Notes: generated from the letters alone by a model not told the origin. Positions 11,063-23,574 are shown, counted from the first letter of the stretch. The stretch is DNA of 64,000 nucleotides from Acestrorhynchus altus (GCA_034509495.1 CM067503.1:1613437-1677436); one strand, 5' to 3'. Made by a program: numbers and translations.

Positions 11063-12340
11063 AGTGCCACTAATAACAATAGCCTACAGTAAATTTCCAT
11101 TGGTGGCACGCTGCCTTGACAGATTTACCAGTTGCATCTTGACTCTAAAGTGGAAACATGCTGCTGGCGCGATGCTCTCCTGCAGAATTGACTTTAAATC
11201 CGGACGTGGTACAAACAAACCCCCCATGTAATGAGATGCTCCTGGAGATCTCAGTTAGCTTCGTGGTGGGGAAGGACTGTCATCCCCAGATCAAATCCTT
11301 CGTGTTGGTGATTTTCTGAGTGTAAATATGTGATCAAATCCTGCGTTCTTTAACCCCGTGTACCCCAGCTTTATTACAGCCTGGGATTCCAACCCCGATG
11401 CTAGATGTTTGGCAGTAATGTAGTTTGGAGTGGTGAAGGGTGGCCTTCATCAGCTCTAAATCTATACGCCTTTCGGCAAAACATCTGATTTCTACTGATG
11501 GTTGTATGCAAACCTAGTGAGTGCGCCCCCTTATGGTGAACAATTCAGTTCTGCCGCATCTGTAACAGATCTGTAACGGCCTCACCTTATGTCGGAATAG
11601 AGACGGAATAGAGAAATGCGCTTGTTGGTCGTCACGGCAACGCACAAAACAGAGAAGCCTCTGACTGGCTGGGTTCTAGATAGATACAGCGTTTTTGCAC
11701 AGCACCAGCGGTACATCCGCAGCAAAGCTCTCAGGACTGGAGGCCTTGATTGAGGGGAAGCTGTGTAAATTAGATTATTAGTGGAACGATTCCTTTAACC
11801 TTGTCAGAAGCCCTGCTAAATATCACACACGGGCTCTTGTTGCCAGGTTACGGTGATTGGCAGTTGATCGATACTTTACCGGCAGCCAGCGGTTCTCATT
11901 GATCTCAGCTGATGGATCTTGGAAGCTGTCACAGTCTATTTACTGTTCACTCAATGAACAATTAGCCCCTCCCTCACGCAAGCCCAAACACGACCGAGCG
12001 GCCGCTTCTCGCGCTCCCGTCCAGATCAATGTCAATGATAGATGTAGTTAATAAAACCTGTCCCATTTTCTGTCCCACTGTTTGTTAGATTTGATTTCTT
12101 GGATTAGACGACGGAATTTGCAGCGTAACGCAGCCGAAGCCCAGACTTTTAATGTGATCACCGCCATCTGATAAACGCCCATCTCTCTCCATCACTTTCC
12201 TTCTGTTTAATTACACTGTTCACAGCAGAACTGAACACCGACACTTCTTAACCCGTTACACCCCAAGAGCCCTCAGTGGCCCATGCTTCAGTTCTACCCC
12301 CTCAAACCACATAGGTTAGGTCTTCAGAGCCTTTACCAAA
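11063..12340. other. Intronic single-copy sequence
   Basis: No recognisable repeat or coding segment. A 64-codon frame at 11857-12051 has no splice context. Confidence 0.4.
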
Positions 12341-13330
12341 TCATTTATTCACAGATTCTGGAGCATTTATAGTTCATACTGCATTATTTACTGTATCATT
12401 CAAAGTTCTAAAGCATTAGTATTGTTTACAGAATCATTTAGAGTAGGTACTGAATCATTTAAAGCAGATATTGAATCATTTAGAGAAGGTACTGAATCAT
12501 TTAAAGCAGATATTGAATCATTTAGAGAAGGTACTGAATCATTTAAAGCAGATATTGAATCATTTAGAGTAGGTACTGAATCATTTTAAGCAGATATTGA
12601 ATCATTTAGAGTAGGTACTGAATCATTTAAAGCAAATATTGAATCATTTAGAGTAGGTACTGAATCATTTTAAGCAGATATTGAATCATTTTAATAGATT
12701 CTGGAGCATTTATAGTACATACTGAATTATTTAAAGTATAGTATTTAACGTTTAATGCATACTCAACCATTTACATTGCTTACAGAATCATTTGTAGTAG
12801 GTACTGAATCATTTATTGTAGGTATGGAATCGTTTAGAGTACGTTTTGAATCATTTATAACAGATATGGGAAATGAATACTAAATAGACACTGGATCATG
12901 TTGGATGATTCATTAATAATAGCTACTGAAAAAAATGTTGTGCACATACTGAACCACATTCATAGATCCTGAATATGGAGTCATTAGTTATAGTTACTGA
13001 ATCCTTCAGTGTAGATACTGAATTTATTTAACTTATTTAGTGTAGATACTGATTCATTTATCGGAGTCTTTGAATCATTTGCTGTAGATACTGATTCATT
13101 TATCGGAGACTTTGAATCATTTGCTGTAGATACTGATTCATTTATCGGAGACTTTGAATCATTTGCTGTAGATACTGATTCACTTATAGGAGACTTTGAA
13201 TCATTTGCTGTAGATACTGATTCATTTATAGGAGACTTTGAATCATTTGCTGTAGATACTGATTCATTTATAGGAGACTTTGAATCATTTGCTGTAGATA
13301 CTGATTCATTTATACTGGATACTGAATCTA
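12341..13330 (+). repeat. 21-bp-period minisatellite, TACTGAATCATT family, with 42-bp dimer units
   Basis: 12420-12700 alternates GAATCATTTAGAGTAGGTACT and a second 21-mer of the type GAATCATTTAAAGCAGATAT. 12700-13020 is degenerate. 13040-13330 is a cleaner 42-bp dimer pairing a GAATCATTTGCTGTAGATAC unit with a GATTCATTTATCGGAGACTT unit, repeated about seven times. The higher-order dimer implies a later round of expansion. The core recurs at 14.5, 47.5 and 51.2 kb. Confidence 0.9.
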
Positions 13331-14519
13331 GTCTGTATTATTATCAGTAGACCTTCAGTTGTTGTTGATAGTTTCTCAAACCTGTCAGTATCTGAACCAT
13401 TAATTAAAAGATACTGAATCATGATACTATTTTTAGCTGCAGAGTCAGTTCTTGTAGCTCAGGGGTTAAAGGGGGATGGGGGGGGGGGTGGTGCCTGCTG
13501 TTCCCGCGCCTCAGGCTTTATTGACTGGAAAGTTGTGGCTGCATAAAATATTCATTCTCTTTTGTTTGACACGTCCGTGAACAGACACTACATCAGGATC
13601 ACTGTGGTTCGCCGGACCACCCACCCACACACCCACCTACACACGACATAAACAGACACTCACACACACCTTTCAGTCCACTTTCATCAGCCGTCGTCTG
13701 CGCCGTCACTGCTTCCTCCAGCAGGACAGTAGGAAAATGCAAACAAACGACTCTCCTTCCGTCCGAATCACATCACCTCAGCAAATATCGGTGATGTTCC
13801 CTAAGTATGATGTCCCAGACGACACACTGAATCACGTTAATTAGCTCGCATCGTATTGAATCAGTGGCCGTGTCACTCGGACGGGCATCTGTTCAGTTCG
13901 CAAGTGTCAGGAGAGGCTGTGGGAACGGAAAGTGGGTCAGTGCTCACTCCATTCCCCCCCGAACCCAAAGGAAAACTCCAGCACCAACAGCTAGTCCTCA
14001 ATAATCCATCGTAAAAACAAAGGAGGAAGGCAGGAGAGTGGTCGCAGGTATCAGAACACAGGTTTCCTCTTCAAACGATGCATTTTTCATCACGGTTTCA
14101 GACTGTTCAGCTCTAGAGGAGCTCTCCTGAACCCTAAAATCTGCTTCTCCACACTCCCAGGAACGGTTCGTAGGTGTTCGGTTCATCACAGCTCTCAGAA
14201 GACAGTATAATGGAATTCATTAAAGGCCAACGTCATGGAAACCTAATAAGGGTCTGATGAAGCATGTAAACATACAGACCATCCAGGCTCCGGTCAGTCA
14301 GTCTACGAATGGACATGTAACCTGTTCTGAAATTTGAACACCTTTAATACAGTGTTACATTAGTGTCTCGTTACCCTGTTCCTGGAGACCCCCTGCTCTA
14401 AACACACACCGATTCCAATAATCAGCTCATTATCAAGAGCTTCAGAGTGGCAGGGGGTGTGTTAGAGCAGGGAATCCACTGAAACTTCCAGGGCAGGGGG
14501 GCCTCCAGGACCAGTTACA
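13331..14519. other. Intronic single-copy sequence
   Basis: Contains a G homopolymer (about 13478-13489) and CA-rich patches near 13620-13670. No gene or mobile element recognised. Confidence 0.4.
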
Positions 14520-15135
14520 TAGTCACTTACTGAATCATTTATCGTAGACACTGAATCAGGGTAGGAGATACTGAATTACTTACTAGTGAATCATTTATAA
14601 GACACAGTGAACTGTTTATAGCAGGATCCGTTTAGTATTTACAGAACCATTTATTAGGCACAATATCATTAATAATATATAGAGAGATGTTTATAGCAAT
14701 CGAGGAATCGTTTGAGTAGATATGGAATCATTAATAATATATACTGAATCATTTATTAGATACAAAATCATTCGTATATACTGAAGCTATGGAATCATTT
14801 TAACTGCAGAATCATTTAGTGGGTTCAATATTATTTACAATATATACAAAATCCATTCTATCAGCTATTGAATCATTTATAATATATACTGAATCTTTTA
14901 TTGCAGTTCTGAACTAAGTTCAATCAATATAGAATCATTTATTAGATACAGTATCATTTAACACTGAATCGTTTATTAGATAGAGTATCATTAATAATAC
15001 TTACTGAATCATTTACAGTAGTTAGGGAATCATTAGGTACAGTATCATTTATAATATTTACTGAATCGTTTATTAGATTCAGTATCATTTTCAATAGATA
15101 CTGAATCGTTTATATCAGAATAATAGATATTGAAA
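14520..15135 (+). repeat. Degenerate TACTGAATCATT minisatellite
   Basis: Loose tandem variants of TACTGAATCATTTATTAGATA with frequent indels. They share the core of the array at 12341-13330 but are far more decayed, so they are probably an older part of the same family. Confidence 0.75.
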
Positions 15136-15986
15136 TGAAAACGAGGGTTTAGGGCATTGAAACATTAAATCATCAGGGTTCTTTGACCACATTTGCGGGG
15201 TTAAATCTAGCGGGTGATCTGGGCTTTGCTTGGCTGGAATCGGGCCGTGTGTAATCTGTGTTTGTAAGCATTAGATGAAATGTGCATCCAGCATGAAGCA
15301 GTGTTGTGAAGACAGCGTTATGAGACTGTTGTACAGTCATAATGGAACAGAGGAAAACAGCGCAAAGCTCAGAATTAAGAAACAGGCCAGTTATGTTTTT
15401 TTCCCAAAACCCCAAACCTATGTGAATTCATTTTGACTCCGTCCCAAGGGCATAATATCGTCTTCATAAATCCATTAGAAATAAACATGTCCTCATTATT
15501 CGAGAAGAAGGGCGTTACGTAACCGCGGCAGTTCAGCTAACGCCACATCAGTTCTTCTCCCAGGAAATAAGGCTTTATTATTTCAGGCTTCAGTGGGTCT
15601 CGGCGCCCTGTGGCTGATGCCAAACGCCAAACGCACATAGACTTGTTGCTCCATGAAAGAGTGCAGACCACGAGGTCTGCTGGACGGTGCTGATGGTTCG
15701 GAATGCAGATTCAGTCAACTCCATGTTCTGCCTGGGTACCGGAGCACGGGACCACGGTTATCACTCTGGGTGAAGATGCCAACACACCCTCAGTTAGTTA
15801 CAGTGCAGACAGTCACACACACTGACCCCTTTAACCCTAACAGGCAGAACCTCACGGTCTTGTACATTAAGGTTCTTCAGTGGTTCCTAAAAGGCCACGG
15901 TGATCCCACTCACTGCAACAATCAAGAGCAAAACAAACTGATGTATGATATTTAAATGAGACAGGCTCCTCCAAAGCACCTGATTA

Positions 15987-15988
<2 letters not shown>
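15136..15988. other. Intronic single-copy sequence
   Basis: No supported feature. The 100-codon frame at 15653-15955 lacks coding context. Confidence 0.4.
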
Positions 15989-16068
<80 letters not shown>

Positions 16069-16080
16069 ACACGTGTGTGT
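15989..16080. repeat. (GT)n microsatellite, about 45 units
   Basis: Uninterrupted GT run that ends in a CGCACACGTGTGTG transition, a short inverted patch with Z-DNA-forming composition. Confidence 0.95.
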
Positions 16081-16289
16081 GGGGGGTTTATAGGCATGCA
16101 GTGGCAGAGAAACGGTGGGTCTGAGAAAGCAGGAATGCACAGGGAATGGCAGCCTGGATTTTCCCACCCTCACCCTACAGTACGTTGCTAGGCAACTCCT
16201 GCCATGAGGAGCAGTCGGATCTGTGCATGTGCTGCTGCTCTCCGCAATCCTCAGCCTAGTCATGCGTTGTTAAATCCAGCAGCACCTCT

Positions 16290-16293
<4 letters not shown>

Positions 16294-16332
<39 letters not shown>

Positions 16333-16438
16333 GTTCTGGAGGTTAACAGACCTTAAAAAAACAATCAATACAGTCATTAAATGTTAGATTTACCGTTCCC
16401 TGTGATGGTTTCATTATAGGGGAGATCAAAGTGAAAGT

Positions 16439-16494
<56 letters not shown>

Positions 16495-16510
16495 TGTACA
16501 CACACACAAA
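16294..16510. repeat. Two (CA)n microsatellites about 110 bp apart
   Basis: CA runs at 16294-16331 and 16440-16510. The nearby GT run at 15989-16080 is in the opposite orientation, so the three can form long imperfect inverted repeats. Confidence 0.9.
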
Positions 16511-18419
16511 TGCACACATAAGGACGGGCACAGTTAGTACAGTGTCTGTTCTAGGGATGGAAGCCTGTGGCCATTCATTTTTAGGCTGAAATACCCAGAA
16601 TTCAGTTTGATTGTTTATGACAGATCATTAAGGGCTGGGTGTCACAATGACTTCCCAAATTGATTCAATTCTGATTCATTAGGTCCCAGTTCGATTCTGT
16701 ATCGGTTCATTATCGACTCCTCTGTATCTCGGTTACAATAATCAGATCAGCTGAAGCCGAAGCCAGTTTTCTCCAGAAGGAGGTGCTGCTGTGCCGAGTG
16801 GCAGCAGCTGGGTTGCGGTGCAGCTTTATTAGCTGCAGCTGAGAATCGTTACCGTGCATCTCCAAGCTCATGCGACCCTACAGTTTGAAAACAAACCGTA
16901 TAGGAGTGCAGTTAGCGTTTTAACACGTTCAGGCCAGGCTTTGAACCATTGGGTTCTCAGATCCCTGGACCCCCCTGGACGACTAACAGGACCGAACTGG
17001 TGACGGTGGGGTGGAAGAAGGAAGGAGCATGGCATCGATAATGCGGTAAGGAGGCGTGTGAGTAAAGGAAAAACGAACTGGAAATGGAAAGACAGTATAG
17101 AGGAGCTAAATGAGATGGAAATGGGCTTTTCTGTCATACTTCAACCAGCCAGCAGAGACACTAGACCTTTGGTGGCTTCCCTTTAGAGAGACCATGTTCT
17201 CTACAGACACGGGGACAGACCATCCCCATAAAACCTGTTTGGAAAACCTGTTTGGAAAGCGTAGAGATAAGCTCTGAACACATAAACAAGGCTGGAGGAT
17301 CCTCAGGAGTGGAATGAAGTCACGAAGGACTTGGTTGTTGTTGATGGTTAATGTTATTAAACAGTCTGGTATGAGAGCACGGCGCTGAATGGTCACCTGC
17401 AGGTCAGCCCACTGTGTACCTCACACCCCTGCGTTGAATTTATCAGAGAGATCATAACCCGTTCACAAGATCTCCCCCTGCTGGCCTTTCAGGTCACTGG
17501 AGGATAAGGAGAGGTTGGACAGCTCACTCACTGATGAGTGTATCAGTGTGTCGTCTGGCGGAACATTCAAACCGACCTGCTCACTTACGTTCGTGCCAGC
17601 TTGAGTTGGAGTCGGTGATAAAAAGAAGGAAGTAATCAGACCCTCCTGTAATCAGACCCTCAGCTTTGGTGGAACAATGTAGTTCTTTTATAGGACTTTC
17701 AGAGGCTCTTTGGGGAATGGATTGAGCATGTAAAGGCCAGTGTCGTGGAAAAAAACTCCCATTTTTATCTTTATAAAGTGGATTTATTGAGAATTTACGT
17801 AGTGGTTTGATGTACAAGCAGTGTGTGTGACTTGGATTGGGGTAAAATATTGAATTTACCACCCTGTTACTGAAACTCAGGACTAAATGGGGACTGAATT
17901 CCCCAGTTAGAATTCAGAATTCTGCTTTTATTCAATCATTTTGTAAGTGTTTTGTGTTATGTCTCGTACCTGAACCATTGTTTTTTTAGTACCTGTTGGC
18001 TCTTGGATACAAACGAGCTCTGATTGGTCAGAGACGATCATCACTTAACGTGACGCGATGCAGACATCCAGCACCACTGCTGTGCTATTGTGTTCACGCT
18101 GTTTAGGTTTAAACTCCTGACGGTGAAAGAACTGAGTGACTAACGATGAACTAATCAAAACACACGTCCAGATTAAATCTTTAAACACTAATGAAAATGG
18201 AGACCGAAGGGAATCTTCACGTGTGTCCACGTTGCAAGTTAAAAGTGTTAGAACCCTAATCTTCTGGGACGTTTACATAGTTTGTTGTACTTTTATTCGC
18301 CAGGAAATTATAAAAAGATTTATAGGAGACAGACATACTGACTAGACTACTTACTTATATAAGTTCAATGAATTTGACCATGTTTTCATTTACTTGCGCT
18401 TACAATTTATTTATTATAT
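16511..18419. other. Intronic single-copy sequence
   Basis: No recognisable gene or repeat family. 18350-18420 becomes AT-rich as the next VNTR element is approached. Confidence 0.4.
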
Positions 18420-18955
18420 AGGACTAAAAACACATTATATAGTTTATATATAATATTAATTAAATAGTTTACATTGTAGTGTTTTTGAGTTGAAAATTGA
18501 TGTATTTGTATGATTAGATTGACATGGATATTTATAATAAGTTTAATAGTGTTATATTTAATATTAAAATTTAATAAATATTTAACTAATAATATTTAAT
18601 AGTGGTCCCAAAAAAAAATAAAAAACAACCTAATGTCCTTTATTATTTTATTTATTTATTTATCAGTATTATCCTTTCTCAGGACTTTTATTCTGAAATT
18701 TGAACACAGTGTGAGCAAAGAAAAAGTGCAAACAGCCCCACCATTTGCATTTTCCTATATAACCTAATATCTGGGCCAGTGACCATCAGCCCCGCCCCCT
18801 CTCTCTGATCAGTCAGAGTCTGTATGCAGGTTGATCATCAGCCCCGCCCCCTCTCTCTGATCAGTCAGAGTCTGTATGCAGGTTGATCATCAGCCCCGCC
18901 CCCTCTCTCTGATCAGTCAGAGTCTGTATGCAGGTTGATCATGTTCATGTTCATC
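18420..18955 (+). mobile_element. 52-bp-VNTR dispersed element, copy B (3 units)
   Basis: An AT-rich left part (GGACTAAAAACACATT, TGTTTTTGAGTTGAAAATT) resembles 45700-45760. The conserved flank CTCAGGACTTTTATTCTGAA and TAACCTAATATCTGGGCCAG follows. Three clean 52-bp units run from 18789 to 18941, followed by GTTGATCATGTTCATG. It is inserted within the long intron of the + strand gene, in the same orientation. Confidence 0.85.
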
Positions 18956-20199
18956 TCCAGCTCCTCACGGAGGAGACTCTTCTGAATTCTCAGAATTCTG
19001 GGCCAGACTGACCAGAGGTCAGAAAGTAGCCATTTTCAGTACACAGCAATAACAACAGTAGTAGAGAGTGTCTCAACCAATCAGATTGCGTGGCTGAAGC
19101 CAACTGTTCTATAATATACAATAGAAATACCTGTAGTTGAATCACCCCCTACATGCCTGCATTGAATGGAATCAAAATGAAAAATATTGAGAAATGAGGC
19201 TCCTGTTATGACATCTCGCCCTACTGGCCAGCTGGGTCACTTAATGACCTCGTCGGTCAACGTCTCCTTGGACATCAACTTGGAGATCATTGAGCTTATT
19301 CTGCTCTACCGTTGATGTGTCAGAGAGTCCGGGGTTCGCCTGGTCGCCATGGTCCCCCCGGCCGAGTTATCTCATGCGTATGAGGAAATTTGCAGGTTCT
19401 ACAGTTCGGCTAGATCACACAGCCTGCCAAGCCAGGCGGACCTTGATGTTTTGGTGGGGTGGGGGGAGCTGACAGGTCTGAGACGCTTCCTCTCCAGGCC
19501 CATCCTTCAGCTCAGGAGGAACTGCTGGAGAAGAGACGAGGGGGGGAAAGGAGTCGGAAGCTCCTTGGGTGACAAATCCCTTCTCTTTTGCCTGCCTTGA
19601 TGCTAATGCAGTCTGAAAGGATTCCATGTCTGTGTACTGTGCCCACGCTCCCTCACCAACCCAGCCCCCATTCCCTTTTCCTTCTTTTTTGCTTTCTCTC
19701 GCTGACTCTCTGTCCCCCTCTCTCTGTCAGCCACCTGTCCCGTCACTCTCGTTTACCCTCCTCGTTCTGGGCTCCCGGACACTCCGGGAAGCAGGTGCCC
19801 CTGCTCGGACTTTGAACAGCGATGCCGAGCAGGCCCTGTGTGTCTCCACCTCACACACATGACTGGCACTAATCCTCACCAACGTAATAACCTCCTTTTC
19901 TCCAGCGCAGCGTCAAGGTGCTTTCCAGAACCTCGTGATTCATCACAGACTCGCTGGAGCGAAAACGAGCTCACGGGTACTGAAAGCGAAAGCGGGCCGA
20001 CAGGCTAACGGTGACATTTGTGGTTGTTTCACTTCAGTTTTCATTATAACGATGTCTCGTTACTGTGACTCCCCGGATGTACTGTGTATCATTCCTTCTT
20101 CTCGAACACTGAAGAACTGCATGGATAGATTTACAGCAATTATGTAGATCCTGCAAATAACAATATCCTGTGGTCATTCAATGGACCAATCAAGCAAAA
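18956..20199. other. Intronic single-copy sequence
   Basis: Includes a pyrimidine-rich patch (19660-19760) and otherwise ordinary sequence. Frames at 19290-19600 have no consistent splice signals or recognisable motifs. Confidence 0.4.
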
Positions 20200-20400
20200 C
20201 AGGACCACCACAGAGCGCTGGTACAAATGGATCAGACACAGCAGTGCTGCTGGAGTGTTTAAACACCGTGTCCACTCACTGTCCACTATATTAGACACTC
20301 GCACCTAGTTGCTCCACCTTGTAGCTTCTGTCTCTGACTTTACATCAACAAGGTGGAGCAACTAGGTGTGATTGTCTAATAGAGTGGACACAGTAAAGGC
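20200..20400. mobile_element. Palindromic MITE copy with a near-perfect hairpin
   Basis: Contains the family signatures GATCAGACACAGCAGTGCTG and CTGGAGTGTTTAAACACC. The centre folds on itself: arm 20302-20321 and arm 20349-20368 are perfect 20-bp complements, and pairing extends outward with few mismatches to about 20283 and 20387. The loop is about 27 nt. It lies in the gene's long intron, 175 bp before the next exon. Confidence 0.8.
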
Positions 20401-20575
20401 CACCAGTAAAATGAGGACAGTGTCCATAAAAGGCAGTTTTGAGTCCACTTCTGTACAGTTTGGTGCTTCATCACGTATCTCAATGTACGTAGACTGTATA
20501 AAAGCAGACGCAGCATTTAGGAGCTGTTAATTAATGTTTGGAGAGTAAAGTGGTGTTTTGTGTTTTGTCTTCCAG

Positions 20576-20685
20576 CGATGGAATTCCATGAGAACCTCCA
20601 TGACATGGCAGTGAAGGAGGGTCTGAAGGGTAGAAAGCTGCACAAGTCCGTGGAGAGCTTCACCTGGAACATCACCATTCTGAAG
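20576..20685 (+). CDS. Coding exon of the unrecognised helical protein (second from last)
   Basis: The acceptor TTTTGTCTTCCAG precedes CGATGGAATTC, and the donor is CTGAAG|GTGAAA. The two leading bases complete the alanine codon begun by the G at 10236. The 36 following codons read MEFHENLHDMAVKEGLKGRK, then LHKSVESFTWNITILK, ending in phase 0 and matching the phase of the next exon. Codon third positions favour C/G as in the last exon. The hydrophobic spacing suggests a helical or coiled-coil segment, perhaps a helical-bundle region. I could not match it to a family from memory. Confidence 0.85.
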
Positions 20686-21044
20686 GTGAAACCCTGCAGT
20701 AATTCACTTTTATACACCTGCTGTAAATACAGATCACGCTTTGAATGGCCCCTTGTGGACAGTTGTACACATGCATTTGTGGACAAGCTGAGAGATGCAG
20801 AAGCAGCGGCTGAAGTGACAGAAGCATGTGGACCGATGTGGTAGAGTAATATTACAGGGTTTTACACCAGTATGACTCGGATTATGCAGTTCTGGAGGCA
20901 GTTCCGGAGAGAGATCCCGTTCAGCTCCACCAAAGTTCTGTAGTGCGGTTCCAGAGGCATTGGGTTTGGAGTGGGAATGACGGGGACTGTAAATTTAAGG
21001 TATAATGAAGTTCTCCGAATAAACGAGGTGATGATTCATTTGCA

Positions 21045-21350
21045 TTTAGCAGGAGGTCTCAGAACAAATATGACAGTGATTCGGACCAAAAGCAGTCAGG
21101 GGGAGGTTCCAGAGCAAATACCGTGGTGATCAGGAACAGTCCCGGTCAAGGGGATGTTTTAAGGGTCAATTACAGTCGCAGGAGAAGTCTCAGAGCGAGT
21201 ACCTAGCCATCAGGACCAATTACAGGCAGGGGGAGATCTCAGAACAAACAGTGTAGTAATTAGGATGAGCTGCAGTGAAGGCGAGGTATTAGAACAAACA
21301 TGGTGGTCAATAGAACCAATTACAAACGGGGACAACGTAGAACAAGTAAT
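21045..21350 (+). repeat. Degenerate long-period tandem repeat (about 55-60 bp unit)
   Basis: Successive variants of CAGGGGGAGGTCTCAGAACA followed by GTGATCAGGACCAATTACAG recur five or six times. A further diverged unit is at 21565-21640. I have not seen this unit elsewhere in the window. Confidence 0.7.
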
Positions 21351-21844
21351 GCGGATCAGTCACAGTCTGTTTACATGCACTTCCCCGCACAGCACACAGC
21401 TTAGATCCTGTTCTCTCTGCGCTTGCACTCTACCTGACGAGCTGCAGCTGTCCCTGATCAGGGGCTCGAGCAGGCAGATTGTTGCCTGATGTCTGATTAC
21501 TCAACTGCATGTAAACACTCACAAAATCAGATCTTTGGCAGCTGTGGGATTATTGAGTGCAGTCACTGTGGCGATTAGGACGAACCACAGTCAGGGGGAC
21601 GTCAGAGAACGTGCAGACGATCAGGTCACATTCAAGAGGTGGTTTTAAACCGAAGTCACCGTGAGGCCAGTCGGTCAGTAGGAGATCTGGGGGTAAACGG
21701 TGCTGTTTCGTTGCTGTTCTCGTGTGAAGCTTTAGAAGCATACTTCCTCCTTCACTCCGGACAGCCGTTTCATTTCAGCTCCAATTTAAACAACCTCATA
21801 ATGGAGATGGACAAAGAGTGGACAGCAGCTGACCCATTCATTTA

Positions 21845-22070
21845 AATGCAGGGATCGTCATCTAAAATATGAGAGTCTCCCCTCTGTAATAATGTCTATT
21901 TGACCCTTAAAATAAGTCACATTTGCATCTGTTAATTAAAGATTGTGCTTCGTGCTGAAACTGCCCTTTGATTAATACATGGTCCCTTGTTCGTTTCCCT
22001 TAAGGTCAGTTCTGTTGTTTATCCTGGCGAGCTGCTTTGCCAGGCTACATAATTAATTAGAGAACACGGT
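21845..22070. promoter_or_regulatory. Possible conserved intronic enhancer-like block
   Basis: Non-repetitive, AT-balanced sequence with a high density of homeodomain-type cores: GTTAATTAAAG, TTGATTAATAC and CATAATTAATTAG. It also has an octamer-like ATTTGCAT and a CTGGCGAGCTGCTTTGCCAG inverted repeat (CTGGC...GCCAG). Composition contrasts with the repeats on either side. Only a cross-species alignment could establish conservation. Confidence 0.4.
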
Positions 22071-22459
22071 AAGTCTAAGTGGATGTGTGGAGGATCAGCA
22101 GGATTGGCGTTGGTGAAACTCACTCAGCTCTGTAGATCAGTCTGAGCGACTCCATCCCATCGCCAAGGAACATAAGTGGACCATCTGTCGCCTTTAAGCA
22201 ACGGCGACCTGCTCGATGTCCAAAATCTGTCCAGCCTGTTAATATTGATCTGCGTTGACCCCCTAAACTGCAGCTGGACGATTCAGTCAAAGTTAACACT
22301 GGTTATCCAGAACGATTTGGTAACTGCTGGGTTTGTCCGATATATAAATGACGATTTTGACAATTGAATTCATCAACTTTTGAAATCACAGATTATTATC
22401 ATTATGAATCAAATACTAAATAACTCCTGTGTAGAAATCAGCTATTAAATTTAGCTCGT

Positions 22460-22560
22460 TTCTGACTGAAGTAAATCCCAGCTTCCAGTGCATGTTTACT
22501 GCTCTCAATGAGAGGGGGCGGGGCTAATGATGTCATTGACCCAAAAGACACAGACACAAA
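22460..22560 (-). mobile_element. 52-bp-VNTR dispersed element, copy C (1 unit)
   Basis: On the minus strand the order is GTGATGTCATT-like left flank, one GC box (GAGGGGGCGGGGC on the plus strand, 22511-22523) and the right-flank signature AGCAGTAAACATGCACTGGA. Internal sequence between GC box and right flank is shortened, so the copy has at most one unit. Confidence 0.7.
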
Positions 22561-23574
22561 AACAAAAACAGTGATCAAGACATACAAACATCTCAACACC
22601 ATCTGTCTGTGTTTTATAAACATGAATAAAAATAGGCCAAACTACAGGTGAATTAAACTCCCACACCTCCCACTAACCTCGCACTGACCGTGTGATGTGG
22701 CACAATACTTATGATTACGCTCACATTTTGATTAATCGACAGTTTACAAGAAATGTGTGATTATGTCACCAGTAATAGTGACCAACTATTACACTGGTTT
22801 CCAAATAATCTGCTAACAAAATTATAATTTATGTTCAAATCAAAATTCCTTAGTTGACAAAATCTATATATATATATATATATATAAGAAATGAGAATAT
22901 TGTAACACAGTTTGTGCTCATTATTATATATTAATTTATTTATTTCTTTATATATTTTTATAAACAAGTATGTTTATGTACTAGATGCAGTTCCCTTTGA
23001 TCCCATAAGTTTTTTGAATGTTTATTTACTCGATGATGATAAATAATAAGTATCGGACCCACAGATGAGCTGCTTATTGACGTGTGTGTGTTTTTCCTTT
23101 TTCCTGTAAAGTCCACGTTTGTTTTCATCTCAGCACTGCATTCAGCTCCGGCGGGACGCAGGGAGTCACTGTGACAGTGCGTCGTGCTCTCCTGTGTTGC
23201 TGGAATGGATTTATTATACCGTTGTTCTGCAGAAGCAGGAGTAACGTATTTTCCTGCCTGTATGACTCTGGTTCCAGCCGTCGAGGGGTTCGTGCAGTGA
23301 TGTAACGAAGCCCCGTTTGTGTGGTTGATTCAGGTTTCCAGCACCTCGGTCTTTTTCATCCCATTAACACCTTTGATTTCTTTCTTTAATATTTTTGATT
23401 TAGTGGCTGCAGTGACATGTTTGTCATTATAAACAAATAATAACCTCGAGCTACACGATTGTGTTCTGTGAGAATCATCAGAGAATCAGTGCATGACTCA
23501 GGCACTTATGGAGCCTGAGAACACAAATAATGAGCAGTTTGGCCAGTTTCTAATTGGGTCATGTATACATTGTC
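22561..23574. other. Intronic sequence with a (TA)n patch
   Basis: (TA)n at about 22866-22886. The rest is AT-rich to ordinary non-coding sequence with no recognised feature. Confidence 0.45.

Larger units (their letters stand above)
10237..20575 (+). other. Intron between exons 10161-10236 and 20576-20685
   Basis: A 10.3 kb phase-1 intron that begins GTGAGC and ends TTTGTCTTCCAG. It holds a CT-rich block, two large 21-bp-period minisatellites, four (CA/GT)n runs, one 52-bp-VNTR element and a MITE with a near-perfect hairpin. No additional exon is required by the reading frame. Confidence 0.65.

Noticed and set aside
10463..11092. 209-codon plus frame
   Set aside because: Its second half is a (CT)n tract giving Ser/Leu repeats, and the first half shows no domain or splice signals. 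It lies inside the gene's intron.
19290..19600. Possible exon with two overlapping frames
   Set aside because: The phase-compatible exons at 10161 and 20576 join without it, and no consensus splice sites border an open frame.
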